From positions 1-12,789 of the forward strand of contig JAESRD010000042.1 of NCBI GenBank assembly GCA_016764835.1: a stretch of DNA of 12,789 nucleotides, read 5' to 3'. The DNA is from Paracoccaceae bacterium. GTDB lineage: Bacteria; Pseudomonadota; Alphaproteobacteria; Rhodobacterales; Rhodobacteraceae. A program made the position numbers and the translations under genes. A model generated the notes under the pieces. That model saw nothing but the letters and a program-made list of their open reading frames with translations. It was not told where the DNA came from and ran no database searches. This document shows, one piece after another, positions 1 through 6,583 of the stretch; position 1 is the stretch's first letter; every line of letters begins with the position of its first letter.

Positions 1-75
1 CCGGACGCCGCCGAGGAACCTCTCGCAGATCGGATTCAAGTCGGGGGACTGCGGAGGGATCTTGACCACGTCGAT
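1..75 (-). mobile_element. Fragment resembling the C-terminal end of an integrase-core (DDE) transposase
   Basis: Read on the minus strand, this stretch encodes KIPPQSPDLNPICERFLGG. Its PPxSPDLNPxxERF pattern is typical of the last catalytic segment of DDE/integrase-core transposases, where the glutamate of ERF (residue 66 of the fused frame) is the third acidic residue. Only about 25 codons are visible, so the IS family cannot be assigned and no terminal inverted repeat can be identified. The boundary with the dehydrogenase sequence is approximate. Confidence 0.6.
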
Positions 76-219
76 GCCGGCACCCTTGGCCACAGCCGCC
101 GCCAAAGCCGCCGCGTTCATGTCAAAGACCACCATGTCAAAGCCGCGCTCCATCAGCCGGCCACCCATTGGCCCGCCCATGCGGCCAAGGCCAACAAATC
201 CCAAAGTTAGTTTGCTCAT
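1..219 (-). CDS. NAD-binding beta-hydroxyacid dehydrogenase, 5' part only; frame fused to a transposase-like tail
   Basis: An open frame of 73 codons starts at ATG 219 and runs off the left edge. Residues 1-45 match the N-terminus of the 3-hydroxyisobutyrate / 6-phosphogluconate dehydrogenase family: a first beta strand, the dinucleotide-binding loop GLGRMGGPM (about residues 10-18), and the second strand VVFD. From about residue 48 the protein no longer looks like this family. It reads DVVKIPPQSPDLNPICERF, which resembles the C-terminal part of DDE/integrase-core transposases. The gene is therefore probably broken by an insertion or rearrangement, or the contig is chimeric. An AGGAA ribosome-binding site lies 7 bases before the ATG. 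The start is 21 bases after the stop of the MBL hydrolase gene, so this is the last visible gene of the operon. An intact version would oxidise a 3-hydroxy acid with NAD(P). The dehydrogenase identity is secure only for the N-terminus. Confidence 0.75.
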   Translation of the reverse strand, partial: MSKLTLGFVGLGRMGGPMGGRLMERGFDMVVFDMNAAALAAAVAKGAGIDVVKIPPQSPDLNPICERFLGGVR

Positions 220-240
220 GTCATTATTCCTGTAATAAAT

Positions 241-1047
241 TCAGTCGGGTAGCGCGGCTGGCGTTTCATCAAGACGCATAATCCAATCGCCGGTTGCCGC
301 AGACAATCCGGGGTAGATCGACGAGACAAGCGGGTCATGGCCGGGCACAATCCGGCCTATGTCACCCTCGGCCAACTCCATCAAACGGTCATAGCCAAGC
401 AGCACATCTGACACGCTATCGACCGACGGAAATACCCGGCGGCTCTGAATATGCGCGTAGTGATGCGTGGTGTCCGAGGCGATGACCACAATGCCGCGTT
501 TGGTTTTAACCCGCACCGCCTGCAAGCCCCGCGAATGGCCGCCAATATGATGCAGGCTAATGCCCGGTAGCAACGCCGTATCACCGTCATGAAACTGCAC
601 ATTGCCAGCGTAAACCCGGCGCACCATCTGCACGACATCCTCGATCTCATAGGGGTGGTTGGCCCCGGCATGGCACATGCAACGGCCGGTGGCGAAATTC
701 ATCTCACACTCTTGCAAATGAAACCGTGCATTGGGCAAAAGCCCGTCATTGCCCGCATGATCATAGTGCATATGGGTGACGATCACGTCCGAGACCGCCG
801 CGCGGTCAACCCCCAACGCCTCCAGCCCCTGTTCAACGGGGCGCACAATGGTCCGCCCGCGCAAAGCGGCCCCGCGCTGGTCAAACCCAGTGTCGATCAC
901 CACGGTTTGCGCGCCGTTTTTCAGCACCCAAACATAGTAGTTAAGCGGCATCGGCCCGTCATGCGGATCGCCGCCAATGAAGTTTTCCGAGGCCGGGCGG
1001 TCATGACGCGCATAGGCGATCGCATAGGCTTCCCAAATATCGCTCAT
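241..1047 (-). CDS. MBL-fold hydrolase of the N-acyl homoserine lactonase-like family
   Basis: This 268-residue protein has the full metallo-beta-lactamase metal-binding set: THMHYDH (H92, H94, D96, H97), GGHSRG (H171), SDTTHH (D192) and PGHD (H237). Its length and layout match the small lactonases of the AiiA/AttM type, which open lactone rings with a two-metal centre. No signal peptide is visible, so it is probably cytoplasmic. An AAGGAG site lies 8 bases before ATG 1047. The gene follows the CMD-like gene by only 14 bases and precedes the dehydrogenase by 21 bases, so it is co-transcribed. Because the cluster also encodes a Baeyer-Villiger-type monooxygenase, whose products are esters or lactones, a catabolic lactone or ester substrate is more likely here than a quorum signal; that is inference. 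The fold is certain, the substrate is not. Confidence 0.9.
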   Translation of the reverse strand: MSDIWEAYAIAYARHDRPASENFIGGDPHDGPMPLNYYVWVLKNGAQTVVIDTGFDQRGAALRGRTIVRPVEQGLEALGVDRAAVSDVIVTHMHYDHAGNDGLLPNARFHLQECEMNFATGRCMCHAGANHPYEIEDVVQMVRRVYAGNVQFHDGDTALLPGISLHHIGGHSRGLQAVRVKTKRGIVVIASDTTHHYAHIQSRRVFPSVDSVSDVLLGYDRLMELAEGDIGRIVPGHDPLVSSIYPGLSAATGDWIMRLDETPAALPD

Positions 1048-1061
1048 TGGCGGCGCTCCTT

Positions 1062-1442
1062 TTATTCGGCCTCAAACTCATCAATCCCCTCACGGGCAAT
1101 GCGAAAACTATCAACCGCCGCAGGCACGCCCGCATAGATCGCCACTTGCAGCAAAACTTCGCGGATCTCGTCCTTGCTGACACCGTTACGCAACGCGCCT
1201 TTGACATGCATCTTCAGCTCATGTGGCCGGTTCAGCGTGCTGATCATGGCGAGGTTCAGCATCGAGCGTGTCTTCAACGGCAGCGTGTCGCGGCTCCACA
1301 CAGCTCCCCAGCAATATTCCGTCACCAGCTCTTGTAGCGGCATGTTAAAATCATCAGCAGCGGCCAATGATTTCTCAACAAATTCAGCGCCCAAGACCGC
1401 TTTGCGCATCTTTAGGCCTTTTTCAAACATCTCATTTCCCAT
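1062..1442 (-). CDS. Carboxymuconolactone decarboxylase family protein (PcaC-like)
   Basis: This 126-residue, all-helical protein has the usual length of single-domain 4-carboxymuconolactone decarboxylases. Visible family features are MRKAVLG (12-18), TEYCWGAVWSRDTL (41-54), TRSMLNLAMISTLNRPHELKMH (58-79) and the C-terminal EVLLQVAIYAGVPAAVDSF (95-113). PcaC decarboxylates 4-carboxymuconolactone in the protocatechuate branch of the beta-ketoadipate pathway. No other gene of that branch is visible here, so this copy may act on a different lactone or beta-oxo acid. The first ATG is chosen because AGGAGA lies about 6 bases upstream; a second in-frame ATG is four codons later. The gene sits 66 bases after the PrpD-like gene, with a tandem repeat in the gap, and 14 bases before the MBL hydrolase. 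The family is sure and the exact reaction is not. Confidence 0.88.
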   Translation of the reverse strand: MGNEMFEKGLKMRKAVLGAEFVEKSLAAADDFNMPLQELVTEYCWGAVWSRDTLPLKTRSMLNLAMISTLNRPHELKMHVKGALRNGVSKDEIREVLLQVAIYAGVPAAVDSFRIAREGIDEFEAE

Positions 1443-1465
1443 GGGTTTCTCCTGTCGGGGTTATT

Positions 1466-1520
1466 GCGTGGCGACGCATCAATGTTACAGCGTGGCGACG
1501 CATCAATGTTACAGCGTGGC
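1466..1520. repeat. 24-base tandem duplication at the 3' end of the PrpD-like gene
   Basis: Two identical 24-base units (1466-1489 and 1490-1513) are followed by the first seven bases of a third (1514-1520). The second unit contains the TAA stop of the MmgE/PrpD gene (1509-1511 on the complement), and the copy beyond it lies in the 66-base gap before the CMD-like gene. Each unit begins with GCGTGGCGACGC, a small dyad with GCGT/ACGC arms that could form a weak hairpin. With under three copies and no spacers it is not a CRISPR array. Confidence 0.9.
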
Positions 1521-2858
1521 AATGCTGAGCCGGTTGAGCGCGCGCATATCGTCGCAAGTCATTATCTGTTCAATAAATACCACCAAACGGGCGGCAGCAT
1601 CGCCCCCCAGCCAGGCGGTAGCAGAGCGGGCAAAGCGGGCTTCTATTTCCGCGGGGCCGGCCTTTTGAATGTCATCCAATGTGGCGGAAAACTCCGCGCC
1701 CCCGCTGGTGCAAATATCAACCGTAGCACCCTGTTTGGCTGGGTATGCCGCCGTGTGGCCCGCATCAACGCTCAGTTCGATAAGCCCAATCAGCCGCTCA
1801 ATCTCGGCCTCGCCAATTCGCGCATAATTGGCCTCAGTTATCGCGCGCGCCGCGATCGCAGCGGCAACAGCATACTGAATACTCATCTTCGCTTGCAGCA
1901 CGGTTCGGTATGGCCCCGTATGGTCGCAGCCCGGATAAAGCCGCGCCGCATCGGTAATTTTCACCTTGATCGCGCTAATATCTTGGCTCGCCCCGTTAAA
2001 TTTCAGGGCCGCCGCAAGGGCCGCCTGACAGGGGGTCTGTGCATAATTGCAAGCCGGAGCCTTTTTGTGAAAAACGGCGCTGATCACATGATCGCCCTGC
2101 GCAAACAGCGCAATATCATCTGGCGGGGCAACCCGGCCAATCGCGCGAAATATCCCAGCCTCGCCCTCAATAATCGTCGGCGCGGCAAAGGCACCAGCCT
2201 CGGCCAGTTGAACCGCTATCATGCCGTTGCGTGCCGCAGCCCCGGCATGAAAATACATCTCAGACCCGCCAGAATGTGGCCATTCGTTAAAGCCAGCGGT
2301 CGCATTGGCGGCAAACCCCAGCGCGCTTTGCATTTGCTCTGCGCTCAGCCCGCCCAACACCCCGCAGGCCGCCGCGCTGGCAAATGGCCCGGCAATGCCG
2401 GTGGGCCTAAACAGACGCCCCAGCTCTGGCGTCATAATGGCTGCGCCAATGCGCCCGCCAACCTCATAGCCGGCAATACCGGCGGCCAAAAATGCGCGGC
2501 CACTAACAGGTGTTTTAGCCTGTGACATCAGCGCTAAAAGAGCAGGCCAAACCACGACGCCCAAATGCGAAACGCTGCCAGTATGCATGTCTTCACGCAC
2601 CAGCCCGTGCGCGGCCACCGCATTGGCAAAGGCGGCGTCGGCGGGGGCGAAATGCGCCTTGGCTGCGATCAATGCCGCCCCTTTGGCGAGTGGCACACCA
2701 ATGCCCGCCGCCTGCTGGCTCCATTCCAAAGGGGCCGCCTCATAGGCACCAGAAAAGAAGTCAGTCAGGCACAAAGCGGCCTTGGCAAACACTGCGTCAG
2801 GCGGGGAAAACCCGGCGTGCAAATGTGCCGCCATCCGCCCCGTTATCGTCTGGCTCAT
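1509..2858 (-). CDS. MmgE/PrpD family protein (2-methylcitrate dehydratase-like)
   Basis: At 449 residues this protein has the normal length of the MmgE/PrpD family, which includes 2-methylcitrate dehydratase, cis-aconitate decarboxylase and many uncharacterised catabolic proteins. Family landmarks are AFANAVAAHGLVREDMHTGSVSH (about 76-98), where acidic and His residues contribute to the active site in known members, GYEVGGRIG (130-138), and HSGGSEMYFHAGAAARNGM (195-213) followed by the EGEAGIFRA segment. Family members dehydrate, isomerise or decarboxylate polycarboxylic acids, and the precise reaction cannot be read here. The ATG overlaps the TGA of the SDR gene in an ATGA (2855-2858), with no clear Shine-Dalgarno site, so translation is probably coupled to the SDR gene. 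The stop codon lies inside a 24-base tandem duplication. Confidence 0.9.
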   Translation of the reverse strand: MSQTITGRMAAHLHAGFSPPDAVFAKAALCLTDFFSGAYEAAPLEWSQQAAGIGVPLAKGAALIAAKAHFAPADAAFANAVAAHGLVREDMHTGSVSHLGVVVWPALLALMSQAKTPVSGRAFLAAGIAGYEVGGRIGAAIMTPELGRLFRPTGIAGPFASAAACGVLGGLSAEQMQSALGFAANATAGFNEWPHSGGSEMYFHAGAAARNGMIAVQLAEAGAFAAPTIIEGEAGIFRAIGRVAPPDDIALFAQGDHVISAVFHKKAPACNYAQTPCQAALAAALKFNGASQDISAIKVKITDAARLYPGCDHTGPYRTVLQAKMSIQYAVAAAIAARAITEANYARIGEAEIERLIGLIELSVDAGHTAAYPAKQGATVDICTSGGAEFSATLDDIQKAGPAEIEARFARSATAWLGGDAAARLVVFIEQIMTCDDMRALNRLSIATL

Positions 2859-3598
2859 TTGGGGCCCGAAATCGTCAACCCGCTATCGAGTTTAAGCGTT
2901 ACGCCAGTTATCCCGCGCCCGTCTTCCGAGGCCAGGAAAACCGCCGCCGCACCAATTTCTTCACCGGTCACCAACCGCCCTAACGGGCTCATATTCTTGC
3001 GCTTTTCCCAATTCTCAGCGTTTATCACCGATGACGCGCCCGGCGTTACAATCGGCCCCGGCGCCAATGCATTAACCCGGATTTTTAGCGGCCCTAGCTC
3101 GTCCGCCTGTTGGCGGGTAAAAGCATCTACCGCGCCTTTGATAGACGTATAAACAGCCGCCCGCGCGATGCCCACTGACACGGCGATTGAGGACAGGTTA
3201 ATCATGGTGCCGCCGCCCTGCGCCGCAATATGCGGGGTTGCCGCTTGGGTTGACCAGATGGTGCCCTTGATGCCGACATTAAGCATTTTGTCGACGATCT
3301 CTTCGGTCATCTCAACTAAAGGCGCATAGTTGAAATACACCGCGTTATTGACCAATATATCCAAGCCACCATCGGCGGCAAAGCTGTCTATCGCTGCCGT
3401 TACCGCCTTGCGGTTCGAGACATCGACGGTGAACGCGACCGCGCCCAATATCTCACCTGCGGCTGATTTGGCCAAATCGCCGTCAATATCGGCAATCGCC
3501 ACCACTGCGCCCTCTGAGGCCATTTTGGCGGCAATATCCTTGCCAATGCCCCGGCCAGCGCCGGTGATAAAAGCGCGTTTTCCTTGCAGCTTTCCCAT
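2855..3598 (-). CDS. Short-chain dehydrogenase/reductase (SDR), classical type
   Basis: This 247-residue protein has all the classical SDR landmarks: TGAGRGIG nucleotide-binding loop (12-19), D60 in VDVS, NNA (84-86), catalytic Ser in NLSSIAV (136/137), YTSIK with Y150 and K154, and APGPIVTP (179-186). The acidic residue in IADID (35-39) after the second strand favours NAD(H) over NADP(H). It would oxidise or reduce a hydroxyl/keto group. The frame is open back to 3895, but that extension would overlap the divergent cupin gene and does not look like SDR sequence. ATG 3598 places the TGAGRGIG loop at the normal distance from the start and has GGGGA about 6-8 bases upstream. It is the first gene of the left operon and overlaps the PrpD-like gene by four bases. 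A putative operator lies 79-93 bases before its start. Confidence 0.93.
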   Translation of the reverse strand: MGKLQGKRAFITGAGRGIGKDIAAKMASEGAVVAIADIDGDLAKSAAGEILGAVAFTVDVSNRKAVTAAIDSFAADGGLDILVNNAVYFNYAPLVEMTEEIVDKMLNVGIKGTIWSTQAATPHIAAQGGGTMINLSSIAVSVGIARAAVYTSIKGAVDAFTRQQADELGPLKIRVNALAPGPIVTPGASSVINAENWEKRKNMSPLGRLVTGEEIGAAAVFLASEDGRGITGVTLKLDSGLTISGPK

Positions 3599-3676
3599 CT
3601 GAACATCCCCGTTTTGTTTGGTGTCAGGGCAACATTCCGGCGCAGACTGTTCCTTGTCGACCGCATCCTTGGTCTG

Positions 3677-3691
3677 TTTCATATTGTGAAA
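3677..3691. promoter_or_regulatory. Putative IclR-family operator A between the SDR operon and the cupin gene
   Basis: The perfect palindrome TTTCA-TATTG-TGAAA lies midway between two divergent starts. Its centre at 3684 is 86 bases from the SDR ATG (3598) and 87 bases from the cupin ATG (3771). The same palindrome occurs at 6489-6503 and 9740-9754. Copies A and B are also alike in their flanks (G before, TGCA after). A further half-site, TGTGAAAC, follows at 3709-3716. Assignment to the IclR protein of this cluster is inference. Confidence 0.6.
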
Positions 3692-3724
3692 TGCAGCAAA
3701 GCCAACATGTGAAACGCGCACCCT

Positions 3725-3743
3725 TGCGGCTAATTTTGCCGCA
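3725..3743 (+). other. Small inverted repeat in the cupin leader
   Basis: TGCGGC (3725-3730) and GCCGCA (3738-3743) are perfect complements separated by seven AT-rich bases. The repeat lies 27 bases before the cupin ATG, so it could form a hairpin in the 5' leader of that mRNA. No T-run follows, so it is not a standard terminator. Function unknown; it may be chance. Confidence 0.3.
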
Positions 3744-3770
3744 TCACTGGCCGCCTTGAAAGGACCAGAC

Positions 3771-4664
3771 ATGTATGTTGCTTCCGACCCACGCGCGGCA
3801 CTCACCAAAGATGGCGGCGCAGCGCAAGCGCCCGTCGCACCCGCCTTTAGCATCGACTTTGATAATACTGCCCTAAGCGACAAATCTGACGGCATAACGA
3901 CCTGGTATGCACGGGCACAGAACTTTGTTGTGGCCTATAGTCGCGCACAGGAAAACAGCGAAATTATTAGGCATAATCAGCCCGATGAATACGCGTTGCT
4001 TCTGCCTGATAATGACAGTAAAATCAGTGTGTTATGGAAGGATATCTCGACGGAGATATCCGGCAATAGTGTAGTGTTTATCCCCGCAGGTGACAGCAAA
4101 ATAACTGTACATTCCGGCGGTCAAATCATCTGTTTCTATTCCAATAAAACCGCCGATATTCTAGCCCGTTGCGACGCTTTGCTGCCGCCACATATTGCCG
4201 ATGATAACGTGCCTGAACTGACCCCTTGGCCCGCCCCGGCAGACGGCTATAAAGTGCGCGCATATCGGCTAGATATAGCCCCGGTCGAGGGCCGTTTTGG
4301 CCGCATTTTTCGCTGCACCAATTTTATGATCAATGTGATTTATCCGCGCACTGGCCCGCGTGACCGCAGCCAAATGTCGCCACATAAACACGCTGATTTT
4401 CAACAATGTTCGCTCTGTCTGGCCGGCACATATCTGCACCATCTGCGTTGGCCGTGGGAGACAGATGCCACCCTTTGGCGCGACGATGCGCATATAGAAT
4501 GTGGGGCGCCGTCAGTGACGATTATTCCCGCCGGGGCGCTGCATACGTCAGAATGTATAGGCACTGGGGTCAACCAATTGGTTGATGTGTTTTGCCCTCC
4601 GCGGGCTGATTTTTCGGCCCAAGACGGCTGGGTGCTTAACGCCGATGATTATCCTGCGCCTTAA
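3771..4664 (+). CDS. Cupin-domain protein, two-half (bicupin-like), function unknown
   Basis: The protein has 297 residues from ATG 3771, which has AAAGGA about 7 bases upstream. An in-frame TTG at 3756 would add five residues but is less likely. The C-terminal half carries cupin-like metal-site motifs: SPHKHADFQQ (203-212; H205, H207, Q211/Q212) and, after a strand pair, IIPAGALHTSE (251-261; H258). The N-terminal half repeats the shape with HNQPDEYALLLPD (68-80) and VVFIPAGDSKITVH (101-114) but lacks the full His set, so it is probably a degenerate cupin. Related proteins include dioxygenases, isomerases and sugar- or acid-binding proteins, so no reaction is assigned. No signal peptide or membrane segment is seen. 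It is a single-gene unit, divergent from the SDR operon across operator A and convergent with the amidohydrolase gene. Confidence 0.75.
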   Translation: MYVASDPRAALTKDGGAAQAPVAPAFSIDFDNTALSDKSDGITTWYARAQNFVVAYSRAQENSEIIRHNQPDEYALLLPDNDSKISVLWKDISTEISGNSVVFIPAGDSKITVHSGGQIICFYSNKTADILARCDALLPPHIADDNVPELTPWPAPADGYKVRAYRLDIAPVEGRFGRIFRCTNFMINVIYPRTGPRDRSQMSPHKHADFQQCSLCLAGTYLHHLRWPWETDATLWRDDAHIECGAPSVTIIPAGALHTSECIGTGVNQLVDVFCPPRADFSAQDGWVLNADDYPAP

Positions 4665-4688
4665 GTAAAACCTGCGCCTGAGGTAAAA
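4653..4688 (+). repeat. 18-base tandem duplication spanning the cupin stop codon
   Basis: Unit 1 (4653-4670, CCTGCGCCTTAAGTAAAA) and unit 2 (4671-4688, CCTGCGCCTGAGGTAAAA) differ at two positions. Unit 1 encodes the last three residues, Pro-Ala-Pro, and the TAA stop; in unit 2 the matching codon is GAG. Reading on in frame gives VKPAPEVK and then TAA at 4689-4691. The 38-base gap to the convergent amidohydrolase gene holds nothing else recognised. Confidence 0.85.
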
Positions 4689-4702
4689 TAAAACCGCTGT
4701 TC

Positions 4703-5512
4703 TTAGGTGAAGTAAAACTTCAACGCAGTGCGGCCACCAATGCAGTGGCGCATGCTCGCGTCAGGTACCCATTTGCACAGTTGCGTAACCGTATCGGCGT
4801 AGGTCACTTGGCCTTCAAACCCGGCAAAAGGCCAATCGCTGGCCCACATTAGCCGGTCCCACCCGGCCGTTGCCACCAGCTCTTTGGCAACTTTGTCGGC
4901 CAGACCGGCATGGGTAAAGCGAAACCCGCCCGACATTTTAACCCATGTCTTGCCGCGTTCTATCGCCGCCAAACAGGCCTTAAAACCCGGATCATTGACC
5001 CCCTCATCAGTGTCTATCAAACACATATGATCCAAGATGACGTCAACGCCAGCATTCTCCAATGCTTCAATCGACGCAGCTATGCGGTGCGGTCGATCTG
5101 TTAAGTGAACATGCCACCCAATATCGACGCAGCGGCGCAAGAACCGGCGGTATTCCTCGCTTGTCACATCGGGGAGCGTTTCTTTGGGCCGCCAAAGGAA
5201 GCGCACTCCCGTAAACCCCTCATCGCGGTAGGCCTCCATTGTGCGAATATCCCAGTTGAAATCTGGCATAACGGTGGCGCGCAAATTGCGGTGAGCTTTC
5301 ACAGCCCGGCGCACATAATCATTGTACAGCCCGTAGATACTGGCGGCAGATATGACGCCAAAACTAACGCCGTTTTCAGCTTGTAAAGCCAAGACTTGGT
5401 CAATGGTGGCATCATGGGTTGGCCGGTGCCACGCATCATCTGCTGTCGGCATTGACTGAGTGTAGATGTGAAAATGTGCGTCAACCAGCGGGCCGTTTTT
5501 AACATCCATCAT
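4703..5512 (-). CDS. Amidohydrolase-2 family hydrolase (LigI-like, PDC-hydrolase type)
   Basis: This 269-residue TIM-barrel protein of the amidohydrolase-2 family has DAHFHIY (H13, H15), GVRFLWRP (102-109), WHVHL (H134, H136), ILDHMC (H162), KMSGGFRF (192-199), and MWASDWPF with the conserved Asp at 226. This layout resembles 2-pyrone-4,6-dicarboxylate lactonase (LigI) and relatives that hydrolyse cyclic esters without a nitrogen substrate. A role in opening a lactone made earlier in the pathway would fit the context but is inference. The first ATG overlaps the TGA of the DUF6282-type gene in an ATGA (5509-5512); a second ATG follows immediately. The end of the gene carries a small inverted repeat, TGAAG-TAAAA-CTTCA (4708-4722), which might act with other signals at the convergent 3' ends. 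Confidence 0.85.
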   Translation of the reverse strand: MMDVKNGPLVDAHFHIYTQSMPTADDAWHRPTHDATIDQVLALQAENGVSFGVISAASIYGLYNDYVRRAVKAHRNLRATVMPDFNWDIRTMEAYRDEGFTGVRFLWRPKETLPDVTSEEYRRFLRRCVDIGWHVHLTDRPHRIAASIEALENAGVDVILDHMCLIDTDEGVNDPGFKACLAAIERGKTWVKMSGGFRFTHAGLADKVAKELVATAGWDRLMWASDWPFAGFEGQVTYADTVTQLCKWVPDASMRHCIGGRTALKFYFT

Positions 5513-6417
5513 GCAGCAACCTCATCAAGACCGAGCAGCTTCGTGGCATTGGTCGAGACCATTTTGCGGACGTCATCATCTGAATATCCCAGGGTCAGAC
5601 ATATCTCAATCACCTCACGAAACCCCTCAACCGGGCGCGGGTTGGTCAGCTGGCCGAGATCAGAACTCAGGATGGTTTGATCGACGCCAGCGGCTTCAAT
5701 AAAGCTGTGCAGCTCTGCATTGGTGTGGTGGCGGCCGGGGCAATCAATCAGCATGCAGGCGCATTGCTCTAGGTAGACGCCATCTGCCGCCAGCTCGGTC
5801 ATGTCAGCCAAGGTGCAGCCGATAAACAACATCGGATGGTTGACCAGCAGCCGGGTGATACCCGCCTTGCGCGCTGCCTCAAACAGTGGCCAAATTTCGG
5901 ATATATGCAGGTGGCCGGCTGACAAAACGCCATCATATTCGGCTATTGTTTCAAGCACTTGCTGAACTGCCTCAATAATATTACCGCGCCTGTCAACCAC
6001 GCTGAGCGCCTCATGTTTACGCATGGTGGTGCCGGGGCCAATGAACTTGGAGCGGTGAAAATAACGCATATGGTTGGCGGCCGAGAGCGTCGGCATCCAG
6101 ATCATCCGACCGCCCATTTTCAGGTCATGCTCAACTGCATAAGGGTTAAACCCGCCGACTGAATTGTTCAGCACAATGCCGCCTATCAGCTCGATCCGCG
6201 CATCAGCCAGAACGCTTTCTTTCAAGATGCGTATTGCCGGTGTGGTGCCATAATAATGGTCTTTATACGCAATCGCCCGCATGCCTGCCGCATCGGCTTC
6301 TTGCGCCGCTTCAATATGGTTTAGTTTGCGGTCCATGATCGACGGGCCGCTATGGCAATGCAGGTCAATTGCGCCATGGATCAAAGCATCAATACGTTCA
6401 CTGGTTATCTCAGCCAT
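5509..6417 (-). CDS. DUF6282-type amidohydrolase-like protein
   Basis: This 302-residue protein has metal-binding motifs in barrel order: DLHCHSGP (D18, H20, H22), YKDHYYG (K52, D53, H54), AGHLHISE (H169, H171), VNHP (H194) and SSDLGQ (D253). This pattern, with the early DLHxHSGP and the KDH motif, matches the DUF6282 family of PHP/amidohydrolase-like enzymes, for which I know no established reaction. The frame is open upstream to 6630, but the extension is low-quality sequence and would run into the monooxygenase gene. ATG 6417 has GGAGA about 7 bases upstream and starts MAEITSERIDALIHGAIDLHCH, as expected. It is the first gene of a two-gene unit and is translationally coupled to the LigI-like gene by a four-base overlap. 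Operator B lies 72-86 bases upstream. Confidence 0.82.
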   Translation of the reverse strand: MAEITSERIDALIHGAIDLHCHSGPSIMDRKLNHIEAAQEADAAGMRAIAYKDHYYGTTPAIRILKESVLADARIELIGGIVLNNSVGGFNPYAVEHDLKMGGRMIWMPTLSAANHMRYFHRSKFIGPGTTMRKHEALSVVDRRGNIIEAVQQVLETIAEYDGVLSAGHLHISEIWPLFEAARKAGITRLLVNHPMLFIGCTLADMTELAADGVYLEQCACMLIDCPGRHHTNAELHSFIEAAGVDQTILSSDLGQLTNPRPVEGFREVIEICLTLGYSDDDVRKMVSTNATKLLGLDEVAA

Positions 6418-6488
6418 TCTGGCGGTCTCCTTGGTATGGGTCAAACCAACCAGACCAACCGCCACCGTGCACCGCAAAAGAAACACCG

Positions 6489-6503
6489 TTTCAGAGTGTG
6501 AAA
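6489..6503. promoter_or_regulatory. Putative IclR-family operator B between the DUF6282 unit and the monooxygenase
   Basis: TTTCA-GAGTG-TGAAA is a perfect palindrome identical in arms and spacing to sites A and C. Together with its flanks it reads GTTTCA-N3-TG-TGAAATGCA, exactly as at site A. The centre (6496) is 79 bases from the start of the minus-strand unit and 88 from the monooxygenase ATG, so one bound regulator could control both directions. Confidence 0.6.
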
Positions 6504-6583
6504 TGCATGGAGTTAACAGACCCGCGCCCGCGCCCGACTGGCTAGCGTCGGCCACGCCACTTGAGCCGTAAACGGAGTATGTC

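Noticed and set aside
1062..1442. Assignment as true pcaC of the protocatechuate pathway
   Set aside because: No other beta-ketoadipate genes are present, so only the family call is supported.
1466..1520. CRISPR-like array
   Set aside because: The copies are directly adjacent with no spacers and fewer than three units.
1464..2525. Long plus-strand open frame opposite the PrpD-like gene
   Set aside because: It is Arg-, Gly- and Pro-rich with no recognisable domain; an antisense shadow of a clear family member.
3756..3770. TTG start for the cupin gene
   Set aside because: ATG 3771 has AAAGGA at proper spacing; the TTG overlaps that site and has none of its own.
3599..3895. N-terminal extension of the SDR protein by 99 residues
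   Set aside because: It overlaps the start of the divergent cupin gene and operator A, lacks SDR-like sequence, and ATG 3598 with a GGGGA site places the nucleotide-binding loop normally.
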